Below, piece by piece: positions 1 to 8,577 of a stretch of 64,000 nt of DNA. The stretch comes from Gammaproteobacteria bacterium (GTDB lineage Bacteria; Pseudomonadota; Gammaproteobacteria; Pseudomonadales; Cellvibrionaceae), in NCBI GenBank assembly GCA_004173475.1, contig SEBU01000001.1, forward strand, positions 1,550,001 to 1,614,000, in the 5' to 3' direction. The translations under genes and the position numbers were made by a program. The notes beneath the pieces were generated by a model that was given only the letters and a program-made list of their open reading frames with translations, was not told the origin of the DNA and did no database searches. How positions within the stretch are numbered: the stretch's first letter is position 1; the number at the start of each line of letters is the position of its first letter.

Positions 1-1
1 T

Positions 2-172
2 CCGCCTGTTGATGGCAAAGCGAACCAGCATCTCGTTAGCTGGTTGAGCAAACTTTTTAAAACCCCAAAAGGTAATATCGAAATTATTCAGGGAGAATTA
101 GGGCGGCTGAAAACATTACGTATTCACTCGGCTAAGGTTTTACCCACTTTGATTAGTGAGTGTCAGCAATAA
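2..172 (+). CDS. C-terminal fragment of DUF167/YggU-family protein (5' end outside window)
   Basis: Open frame from window edge: PPVDGKANQHLVSWLSKLFKTPKGNIEIIQGELGRLKTLRI; the PVDGKAN...GxxGRxKxxxI pattern is typical of DUF167. Confidence 0.75.
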   Translation, partial: PPVDGKANQHLVSWLSKLFKTPKGNIEIIQGELGRLKTLRIHSAKVLPTLISECQQ

Positions 173-203
173 TTAATTTATCGTTAACAAAAAAGGTAAG
201 GAT

Positions 204-2003
204 ATGAAAGGAAGTATTTACCCAGCCATGTTTATAACCGCAAGCTTGTTGTTTTTCTACCAAGCGCAAGCACAAACAACTGCAACAACTAAACAAAACG
301 ATGTTTCAGAAGTTGTTGTTAGCGGTCAACAAAACCCCTCTGACTGGTTTCGTGCTGAAAGTCAGCATTTTATTGTTTACTCAGATACTAAACAAAAGCA
401 TGTAAGCCAGCTCCTCAATAAACTCGAACGGTTTGATTATTTACTTCGCCTTTACGCGAAAGCCAACGCACCGACAAAAGCTGAGCCAAAACTTACGCTT
501 TACTATCAATCTCGCGTTAGGGATTTAAAAAAAATTGTTAAGGATCAACCAGCCTACACCATTGGTTTTTATAACAGCTGCGCGCAGGGCGTACAGGCTT
601 TTGCCACACACATGTACTACGGCACTAATCCGGATGTGTCCTTGGAAAAACAACCGGAAAATGAAGGACTATCGTATATTTTTGAAGCCTACGCCCGCCA
701 CTTTTTGTATCGCCACACAGAGATACGTACTCCAAACTGGTACATCGACGGATTCGCTAAATATTTTGCGAACACACGCTTTTCAGATTCGGAAACGGTG
801 TTAGGAATTCCACCACAAAGTATCAGGGACTATCTACTGTATCTGAGTAGCGGCAATAATTATTACAGCCTGAATTACAAAGATATTCTATTAGACAACG
901 AATCCAAAGGTCACAATGTTGCCGGCGAAGCCGGCGTACGCCTTGAATTCCAGGCAAAGGCTTGGGCACTCACGCATTACATTTTATCGTCCAGTGAAAA
1001 TATCCAGCATTTTGATGCTTACAATAAATTAGTTGCAGCAGGTCTTGAACAAACCAAAGCATTTGAACAAAGTTTTGGCTTTCCTGTTAAAAAGCTCGGC
1101 AATCATTTGTGGAAATACAAACGTAAATCTGCGGAAGGATTAAAATTAAACCTGACTGCGGGCGCGGAACAAGAAATTCAATTCAGTAGCTTACCTATTT
1201 CGGCCAACAAATTAATGCTGGCGGACGCGGCAATAAAATCTTGCCCAACACGCGCTCTTGGGCAAGAACTTTTGCAAAATATTATGAGCGAAGCAAAAAA
1301 ATATCCCACTAGTGATTACGCACAAACTATTTTGAGCCGCGCGCAAATTAATTGGGGCGATGCCAAGAGTACTATTCCCTATTTAACGTCCGTTGCGAAA
1401 GGTGATAATGCAGAAGCGTTTTATTTATTAGGTAATGCCCAACTTCGCATTGCCAACGAACGCCAGGGCGACGAACAAAAAAATTACCTCAAGTCCGCAC
1501 AAGATAATTTTCTTAAAGCAAGCAATTTGAATTCTTCTTTTGCTGAAGCTTTTTACGGTTGTTTTCAAACAGGTCTTCGTTTGCAAGATACGCCTTCAAA
1601 AGAAACGCTAAGTGCTGCTATTAAAGCTCGCACGTTAGCGCCTGAAGTCAGCGGTTATCTAAGAGCAGCTGCATTAAGCCATGCCTACCTAAAAGAGTTG
1701 TCAGAAACTCAAGCCACGCTGGATTTAATGGCTCGCAACAAGCGCGACCCACAAATGGCTGAGTGGGCCAACATCTGGCAAGCCAAGCTCAATACAGGCG
1801 TAACAAGAGCTGCATTGATCACAGAGATGCATCAGGAAGTTCAACCGGACACTCGCTTTACCGAATGGACACTCGCCAGCGATTCTGTGATGCAGGAGGT
1901 TCAAAGAAGCGCTGAAATGGCCGCCGTTACAGATTTCATCACGGAGCAGCGAGTACAACAGATACAAAGCCAGCGAGCGGATACGTCTGGTCTAATTCGA
2001 TAA
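204..2003 (+). CDS. Secreted TPR-containing protein with N-terminal DUF1570/peptidase-MA-like domain (degenerate)
   Basis: Signal peptide; HFIVYSDTKQKHVSQLLNKLERF and PNWYIDGFAKYF resemble peptidase-MA-like domains; C-terminal TPR-like helices. Confidence 0.6.
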   Translation: MKGSIYPAMFITASLLFFYQAQAQTTATTKQNDVSEVVVSGQQNPSDWFRAESQHFIVYSDTKQKHVSQLLNKLERFDYLLRLYAKANAPTKAEPKLTLYYQSRVRDLKKIVKDQPAYTIGFYNSCAQGVQAFATHMYYGTNPDVSLEKQPENEGLSYIFEAYARHFLYRHTEIRTPNWYIDGFAKYFANTRFSDSETVLGIPPQSIRDYLLYLSSGNNYYSLNYKDILLDNESKGHNVAGEAGVRLEFQAKAWALTHYILSSSENIQHFDAYNKLVAAGLEQTKAFEQSFGFPVKKLGNHLWKYKRKSAEGLKLNLTAGAEQEIQFSSLPISANKLMLADAAIKSCPTRALGQELLQNIMSEAKKYPTSDYAQTILSRAQINWGDAKSTIPYLTSVAKGDNAEAFYLLGNAQLRIANERQGDEQKNYLKSAQDNFLKASNLNSSFAEAFYGCFQTGLRLQDTPSKETLSAAIKARTLAPEVSGYLRAAALSHAYLKELSETQATLDLMARNKRDPQMAEWANIWQAKLNTGVTRAALITEMHQEVQPDTRFTEWTLASDSVMQEVQRSAEMAAVTDFITEQRVQQIQSQRADTSGLIR

Positions 2004-2196
2004 ATCATTCCTCTGTAGCGTGAGCGGCATGGATTAAATTCATTGCCGCTTCTACTTTCTCATTTATTTCTACCGCTAGTAAAACCTCGCCGTTTAAAAG
2101 ATTGAATTAACGAATTTCAAATCACCCTCAAAAAGTTGAATCCAACTAGCATCTTCAGCCGTATAAAAGCGAATATCTAAAAAATAACGAGATGCT

Positions 2197-2736
2197 ATGG
2201 ATTTCAATAACAACTTATTGCGACTTTTAAGCGCAACTGCTCAAGGCGATCGGCTCGCCTTCGAAGAACTTTACAAGCACACCGCAGGCAAGCTTTACGC
2301 CGTTAGTTTGCAAATGTTACGTCGTCGTGACCTCGCAGAAGACGCAGTGCAGGAAGCCTTCGTACGCATTTGGCACAACGCGGGCGAGTATCAGCAGGAA
2401 AAGGGCAGCGTAATTACCTGGATGACTACGATAGTTCGCTACCGTGCCCTCGACATGTTGCGCGCAGCAAAAATCCGCCGGGAAAGTGATGAAGGTATAG
2501 AAGAAGCCGAGGACGACAATAGCCCTGAAAAGGAGTTATACACTGAGCGTGACCGCGTGTTGATTGATCGCTGCATGGCGCTGTTGGACGGGCAGCAACG
2601 TGAAATGATTCAACTCGCATACTTTCGCGGCTTCACCCATGCAGAAGTTTGTACACACACGGGCTCGCCGCTCGGCTCAGTTAAAACCTGGATTCGCCGT
2701 GGACTGGAACGTTTAAAAAGGTGTGTTGAAGCATGA
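2197..2736 (+). CDS. ECF-type RNA polymerase sigma factor
   Basis: AEDAVQEAFVRIWHNAGEY (region 2) and SPLGSVKTWIRRGLERLK (region 4). Confidence 0.92.
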   Translation: MDFNNNLLRLLSATAQGDRLAFEELYKHTAGKLYAVSLQMLRRRDLAEDAVQEAFVRIWHNAGEYQQEKGSVITWMTTIVRYRALDMLRAAKIRRESDEGIEEAEDDNSPEKELYTERDRVLIDRCMALLDGQQREMIQLAYFRGFTHAEVCTHTGSPLGSVKTWIRRGLERLKRCVEA

Positions 2737-3458
2737 ATTATCTCACTGAGGAACGAAAAAATGCCTTAGCTTCTGAGTATGTACTGGGTACTCTCCATGG
2801 ACGAGCGCGTATTCGTTTTCAAACGTTATTAATGCAACACCGCAGTTTGCGCCACGCACTTTGGCAATGGGAAAGCCGTTTGAATAGTCTGGGTAGTGGC
2901 CTGGCAGAAATAGCTCCAAGGCCAGAATTGTGGGAAAAAATTCAGCTGCAACTTGGCTTTAGTTCTGATGCGTTGCCTGCGAATGTAGTTCGCATTCCAC
3001 AGGCTTCTGCTAAACCCCAGGTTGATCAATCTACAAACGGCGCATGGAAATGGCTTACAGGTGCAGCCACCGCAGCCGCGTTGGTATTAGCAATATTTCT
3101 GGTTACAACACCCGCGACTAATGAGCGAACACAAACTCAAATTGCAGTCGTGCAAGGCGAAAAAGCGCAGGCTTTATGGTCGATAGAGTTAGGTAAAAAT
3201 GAATTAGTGGTCACCGCAACGGCAAACTTCAAAGCCTTGCCGGATCAGGATTACGAATTGTGGATGATCGCTACTGATGGACGCCCACCAATATCACTTG
3301 GTTTATTACCCAAACAAGGCAAATTGATTTTGCCGCGCAATGCAATTTTGGATCAGGTAAAAATTGCGGCCTTAGCGGTGAGCCAGGAACCCCTCGGCGG
3401 ATCACCTAATGGGCAACCAACCAAAGTGCTTTATACAACGGAGATTGTGACGATTTAA
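2733..3458 (+). CDS. Anti-sigma factor (RskA-like)
   Basis: ATGA overlap with sigma gene; N-terminal zinc-less anti-sigma helices, one TM segment, C-terminal RskA-like domain (DYELWMIATDGRPPISLGLL). Confidence 0.85.
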   Translation: MNYLTEERKNALASEYVLGTLHGRARIRFQTLLMQHRSLRHALWQWESRLNSLGSGLAEIAPRPELWEKIQLQLGFSSDALPANVVRIPQASAKPQVDQSTNGAWKWLTGAATAAALVLAIFLVTTPATNERTQTQIAVVQGEKAQALWSIELGKNELVVTATANFKALPDQDYELWMIATDGRPPISLGLLPKQGKLILPRNAILDQVKIAALAVSQEPLGGSPNGQPTKVLYTTEIVTI

Positions 3459-4080
3459 TAAACATTAAACTTCAGCGCAAGGAAGCGAAAAAAATCTGTC
3501 CGTTTGATCTCAATTTTAAACCGGCGAAAAAATACTCATTGCTATCGAGCCAGGCTGGATGTTGTCACCTTCTGGAACACTTACCCATGTAAGGCATCCA
3601 ATTTTTTCCGGTATCAGCTTTATTTTTTCATTTAAATTAGTTTTCTTATTTCCTATATCTTACATAGTCTCAAGATAAGAAAAATATTGCGATTTCCGCT
3701 TACTCAGTACATATAAAAATTAATTTTATCTACATCAATAATTAGCCACATGATGTTATCGCAGCTACCGTAGCCGACTGATATCACCGTAAATATAAAA
3801 ACACGACCAATAATTTCGGACACGCAGCATTGTGTTACTAAAGCTCGCATATGGGAGCTTTTTATGCGCCATAAAATTTATTTTTTCCTTTCTCACAAAT
3901 AATTGAATCCAAAACTTCCAGTGGAACGTTTATAGCCTGAAGTCTGTAATTGACGATCTCTGTTCAGTTCATTGTTGTAATCGCTGTGCGCCGGCGTGTG
4001 CCAATTGCTGTGCTAGGGTTCGTTCACGTTACGCATTTTTTTGCAAAACGTTTATCAGGCATAGATACCAACGTACGTAA

Positions 4081-5700
4081 ATGAAATCTAACTTTACAAA
4101 GGAAATTTACATGAAAATTAAATATCTCTCTGCCGTTGTAGGGACAGTCTGCGCGGGGCTTGCAGCAAGTCAGGCAATGGCATCAAGTCACCGCGAAGCG
4201 CCAAATATCACACGCAGCCCAGCAGTGGATTCAACCGATTTTTACGCATTTAATAGTTACGAAGCTAATCGTGGAAGTTATGTAACGCTCATTGCAAACT
4301 ATATTCCGTTGCAAGATGCTTACGGTGGCCCTAATTATTTTGCTATGGACCCAACAGCTTTATATAGCATTCACATCGACAACACTGGTGATGCTGTAGA
4401 AGATCTCACATTTAATTTTCGCTTTAGTCAGGCACTTACTGGTGGCGAAGGCGTTAAATTAACAGTAGGCCCAAGCGACAATAGTCGCTCAGTTGCAGTG
4501 CCTTTAAAAAACATTGGTGGCGTCGCAGCAGGTGATGATTCCAAGGTCAATTTTTCAGAAACTTATACATTACAAGTCGTAACCGGAAATCGTCGCACAG
4601 GTGCTGCTGCTGATATTAAAAATGCAGCAACTGGAAGTGCGACTTTTGCAAAACCGCTCGACTACATCGGCAATAAAACTTTCACATCTACTGCTGGCTA
4701 CAAAGCCTATGCGAATAGTTTTATTTACGACATTACGATTCCCGGTTGCGCCACTGCCGGTAAAGTATTTGTTGGTCAACGTAAAGATCCCTTCGTTGTC
4801 GCTTTGGGTAAAACTTTTGACCTCGTAAATTATGTTCCCGTAGAAGGTGACAGTGCACCCGGTGCTGGTGACGGCACAGGTTTTCCAGGCGGCATTAAGC
4901 AAAATGCTAATAACGATGATTTGAAAAATAAAAACGTCACCGAAATTGCGCTCGAAATTCCTAAAGTTTGTTTAACAGGCGCTGGTAATGGCAGCATAGG
5001 TACCTGGACTACTGCAAGCCTTCCGCAGGCTCGTATCTTGAATCCGAAAGCGTCATTTAATAAAACTGAAGTGAATGGCGGCGCGTGGACTCAAGTTTCC
5101 CGACTCGGTGCGCCACTCGTTAACGAATTGGTTATTGGTTTAAAAGACAAAGATAAATTCTCAACATCTGAACCTAAAGATGATGGGCAATTTGCGGATT
5201 ACGTAACTCATCCAACATTGCCAGAACTTCTCAACATTCTTTTTAAAGACGCAGTGAACACCACCCTGGGTGCAAATTTACCAACGCTTGCTCCAACCAA
5301 TTTCCCGCGTACAGATTTGGTAACCGCATTCCTGACTGGCTTCCCTGGAGTTAACCAATTGTCCAAAGTCACAGCATCAGAAATGTTGCGTTTGAATACG
5401 GGTATTGCTGCAACTCCAGCAAACATGCAATCCACTTTTGGTGTAGCAGGGAATGATTTGGCAGGCTTCCCCAATGGCCGTCGCCCTGGAGATGACGTTG
5501 TTGACATCGCATTACGTGTGGTCATGGGCCGTTTGTGTTATCCGGTTCCTGTTGCTGGTGTAGATACTGATCTGGGCCTCTGCAAACCCGCAGACGCAAA
5601 CGTCGGCAACGTGCCCTTCACAGACGGTGCACCACTGAACGCAAGCATGATTGGTACTAGCTTCCCTTATCTGGCTGATCCATTGCCAGGCTCAAACTAA
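4081..5700 (+). CDS. DUF4331 domain-containing exported protein
   Basis: Signal peptide then SSHREAPNITRSPAVDSTDFYAFNSYE, the DUF4331 N-terminal signature; likely start is the internal ATG at ~4111. Confidence 0.85.
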   Translation: MKSNFTKEIYMKIKYLSAVVGTVCAGLAASQAMASSHREAPNITRSPAVDSTDFYAFNSYEANRGSYVTLIANYIPLQDAYGGPNYFAMDPTALYSIHIDNTGDAVEDLTFNFRFSQALTGGEGVKLTVGPSDNSRSVAVPLKNIGGVAAGDDSKVNFSETYTLQVVTGNRRTGAAADIKNAATGSATFAKPLDYIGNKTFTSTAGYKAYANSFIYDITIPGCATAGKVFVGQRKDPFVVALGKTFDLVNYVPVEGDSAPGAGDGTGFPGGIKQNANNDDLKNKNVTEIALEIPKVCLTGAGNGSIGTWTTASLPQARILNPKASFNKTEVNGGAWTQVSRLGAPLVNELVIGLKDKDKFSTSEPKDDGQFADYVTHPTLPELLNILFKDAVNTTLGANLPTLAPTNFPRTDLVTAFLTGFPGVNQLSKVTASEMLRLNTGIAATPANMQSTFGVAGNDLAGFPNGRRPGDDVVDIALRVVMGRLCYPVPVAGVDTDLGLCKPADANVGNVPFTDGAPLNASMIGTSFPYLADPLPGSN

Positions 5701-5710
5701 GGAGATGACT

Positions 5711-6202
5711 ATGACTATCTCAAAAATAGTATTGGGGCTCGCCGCAGCAGCCTTGCTTGCCAGTTGTGGCGGTAGCGACCACAAGAAGAAAGTAAATACC
5801 ACTCCCGTTGCAACCCCAACAAGTTTTAGCACGCAAGCTGAAACCCAATACATGGGCACGCTCATGGGCACGGATGCAGACAAGGATAAGCTCTCGTTTG
5901 CCGCAGGTACCTTACCAACCAATGGTGTGCTCGTGCTCACCAGTGACGGTAAATTTTCCTACACGCCCAACCCTGAGTTTACCGGCAGCGATAAATTTAC
6001 TTTCAATGTTTCGGATGGAAAAAGCTCATCGTCAACGGCGGAAGTGAATGTCACAGTGGACTTGTTAGAAGTGACATTTAGTAGTTACAGCCGTAAAGCA
6101 TTTAATCAATTGGCTACGGAAAATCCACTGCCACTTAATAGCCGCAAAATTGCGCAGGACGTGACTGCTGAAAATGCTTATGACGATTTGCTCGCAAAAT
6201 AG
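5711..6202 (+). CDS. Lipoprotein with Ig-like/cadherin-like domain
   Basis: Lipobox LLASC; LPTNGVLVLTSDGKFSYTPNPEFTGSDKFTFNVSDG repeat-domain motif; AAGGAG Shine-Dalgarno at 5699-5704. Confidence 0.75.
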   Translation: MTISKIVLGLAAAALLASCGGSDHKKKVNTTPVATPTSFSTQAETQYMGTLMGTDADKDKLSFAAGTLPTNGVLVLTSDGKFSYTPNPEFTGSDKFTFNVSDGKSSSSTAEVNVTVDLLEVTFSSYSRKAFNQLATENPLPLNSRKIAQDVTAENAYDDLLAK

Positions 6203-6224
6203 ATATTAAAAAATAAAATGTTTA

Positions 6225-6247
6225 CCCACCATGGACGGTGGGATTTT
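6225..6247 (+). terminator. Possible weak terminator/attenuator hairpin
   Basis: CCCACC-atggac-GGTGGG followed by ATTTT. Confidence 0.35.
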
Positions 6248-6333
6248 AAAAATACTTTAACTCTATTGAATTATCTACTAGCTGAATTCAGCGGGATTTG
6301 CATCAGAGATTTAATCTCTGGTAGGGAATAACA

Positions 6334-7449
6334 ATGAAAAAATTATTATTAGTCACCGCCGTATTTTTGGTGAGTGTGCAGCTATGTGCTGCGCCTTATA
6401 CGCCAACATCAAACGATGAAATTATTGCACATTGGGCCGCAACGACAGATGATGCGTTGCAATCTATCAAAACTGAATCGCGTCTAAAACCTAACGATCC
6501 CGTAACCATTGTGGCACTCGCCAATGCCTACTTAGCCCAGACACCTCAACCGGGCCAATCACGTTTTTATGGTTTGGCGCAAGCGGCGCTCAAGCCTCTG
6601 ATTGAAAAAAACAGTAGCGAAAAAAGTAGCACCGATAAGAATGTATGGCTGGCATGGGCACAAGTTCAGCAACATCAACATAATTTCACCATTGCACAAG
6701 ACGCAATCGCGAAAATATTACAAGTCGATCCTGCTAACGAAAACGCCAATTTATTAGCCGCACGAATTTACGTAATTCAGGATAAACCTGCAGCAGCGCG
6801 CAGTAGTTGTTTAAAGTTATTAGGGAATGCTGATTTATTGACAGTAACGGCATGTAGCTTAGAAGCGCACTCCTATCTACATCCCGATGATTTAAAAAGC
6901 ACTTATCAACAACTTGCTGATTTGGTTAACCGACAAGGCTTACCTAAAGATGAGCGCGCCATTTGGTTAATTCAATTATTAGCTGATTTAGCATTAAGAA
7001 ATAATGATATTGAAACAGCTGCAAGTTGGTTATCGCAACGTTTAGAAAATGCAAGCGTAAATTATTTGGCGCAATGGGCAGATGTGCAGCTTGCCTTAAA
7101 TAATGCGCAACAAGTATTGGACCATCTCACTCCAATCGTCACTACCGCACCTGAAATGGACGATGCGCTTTTATTACGCTTGGCGCTCGCTGAGAAAAAA
7201 ATCAATCATGACAAAAAATGGCAAACATCGCTAAGCGAACGCATTCAATTGCGTGAACAACGTCAGGACAGCCTACACGCCAGCGAGCTTGCACTTTATT
7301 ATCTGGATATAAATCCTGATTCGCAGAAAGCCTTGTATTGGGCCAAAACTAATTTTGCTAACACCCGTGAATTTAACGATAAAAAATTATTGGCACGTGC
7401 TGAACAAGCCAATCAAACGCCAGCGATTCAATCGAAAGGAATTCAATAA
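6334..7449 (+). CDS. Exported TPR protein
   Basis: Signal peptide and TPR-like helix repeats (NVWLAWAQVQQHQHNFTIAQDAIAKILQVDPANENANLLAARIY). Confidence 0.7.
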   Translation: MKKLLLVTAVFLVSVQLCAAPYTPTSNDEIIAHWAATTDDALQSIKTESRLKPNDPVTIVALANAYLAQTPQPGQSRFYGLAQAALKPLIEKNSSEKSSTDKNVWLAWAQVQQHQHNFTIAQDAIAKILQVDPANENANLLAARIYVIQDKPAAARSSCLKLLGNADLLTVTACSLEAHSYLHPDDLKSTYQQLADLVNRQGLPKDERAIWLIQLLADLALRNNDIETAASWLSQRLENASVNYLAQWADVQLALNNAQQVLDHLTPIVTTAPEMDDALLLRLALAEKKINHDKKWQTSLSERIQLREQRQDSLHASELALYYLDINPDSQKALYWAKTNFANTREFNDKKLLARAEQANQTPAIQSKGIQ

Positions 7450-8558
7450 TGCGAAAGTTATTATTGCTTTTGAGTGGCATTGTTTTATTAAGCCTGTCGT
7501 ACTCCAGTCATGCGCATCAACTGAGCACATCTTATTTAAGCGGCAGCTTTAATGATACCGGCGTATTTAACGGTGAATGGCAAGTACGTCTCTATGATTT
7601 AGAACAATCAATTGGTGTGGATGCAGATGGTGATGGAAATTTACGTTGGCAGGAGTTACAAAATCGTGCGGATGTGGTGACCAACTATTTGCAATCCCAT
7701 TTAAAATTTTCACGCGCGAATCAAAATTGCACACTTGCATTAGAGTCTGAATGGAAAATTGATACGCATTTTAACGAAGGCTATTTAATATTGCCGGTGC
7801 GTGTACAGTGCCCTATCAATGGTGAAGTCGCTATTTCCTACGATGCATTTTTTGAGGTAGACAGCCAACATAAATTATTGGTTAGTTTATTAAACGAAAA
7901 TAATTCAACACCTCGTATTTTATCGGATTCAACACGCAGCATTGCTATTAACGAGCGCACTGGTAACCGATTTGCAACATTTATCGAATTTGTAAAGCAA
8001 GGTGCTGTACATATATGGATCGGCCTGGACCATATTTTATTTTTAGTATCTCTATTATTAACCTGTGCTCTCACACGTCGCGACCGACATTGGATCGCTA
8101 ACCCAAAAATACGCGACATAGTATGGCGTACCACATGGATAGTTACTGCGTTTACGCTCGCTCACTCCATAACACTAACTGCTACAGCGTTAAATTTTAT
8201 TGCCCTTCCCAGCCGTTGGGTTGAAGTAGGTATTGCGATAACTGTCGCCCTCGCTGCGCTCAACAATATTTTTCCTTTGGTGCTGCGCTTGGGCTGGCTG
8301 ACGTTTGGTTTCGGTTTATTACACGGCATGGGTTTCGCCGGCGCTTTGGGCGAATTAGGTTTACCTAACGACCAAAAAACATTAACCGTTTTGGCATTCA
8401 ATTTAGGCGTGGAGATAGGGCAAATGGCAATTGTTGCAATAGTGTTACCTGTGCTTATTTTTGTTCGTAAATACTATTGGTATTCACGTTATTCCATGAC
8501 GGCAATATCCGCCATTATTATATTAATAGCACTGCAATGGATTGTTCAGCGAATTTAA
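7449..8558 (+). CDS. HupE/UreJ family membrane protein with periplasmic N-terminal domain
   Basis: HIWIGLDHILFLVSLLL, LAHSITL, GLLHGMGFAGAL motifs; overlaps previous stop as TAATG. Confidence 0.8.
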   Translation: MRKLLLLLSGIVLLSLSYSSHAHQLSTSYLSGSFNDTGVFNGEWQVRLYDLEQSIGVDADGDGNLRWQELQNRADVVTNYLQSHLKFSRANQNCTLALESEWKIDTHFNEGYLILPVRVQCPINGEVAISYDAFFEVDSQHKLLVSLLNENNSTPRILSDSTRSIAINERTGNRFATFIEFVKQGAVHIWIGLDHILFLVSLLLTCALTRRDRHWIANPKIRDIVWRTTWIVTAFTLAHSITLTATALNFIALPSRWVEVGIAITVALAALNNIFPLVLRLGWLTFGFGLLHGMGFAGALGELGLPNDQKTLTVLAFNLGVEIGQMAIVAIVLPVLIFVRKYYWYSRYSMTAISAIIILIALQWIVQRI

Positions 8559-8577
8559 TATTAAGGTAGATGTTGCT

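Noticed and set aside
3840-3863. AAAGCTC...GAGCTTT hairpin as terminator of the sigma/anti-sigma transcript
   Set aside because: Only a 7-bp stem with a short T tract, ~380 bp past the stop codon; too weak to call.
3921-3950. Possible ECF promoter (GGAAC ... TCTG) upstream of DUF4331
   Set aside because: Spacing between elements looks too short for a typical ECF promoter, and single matches are expected by chance in this AT-rich 620-bp gap.
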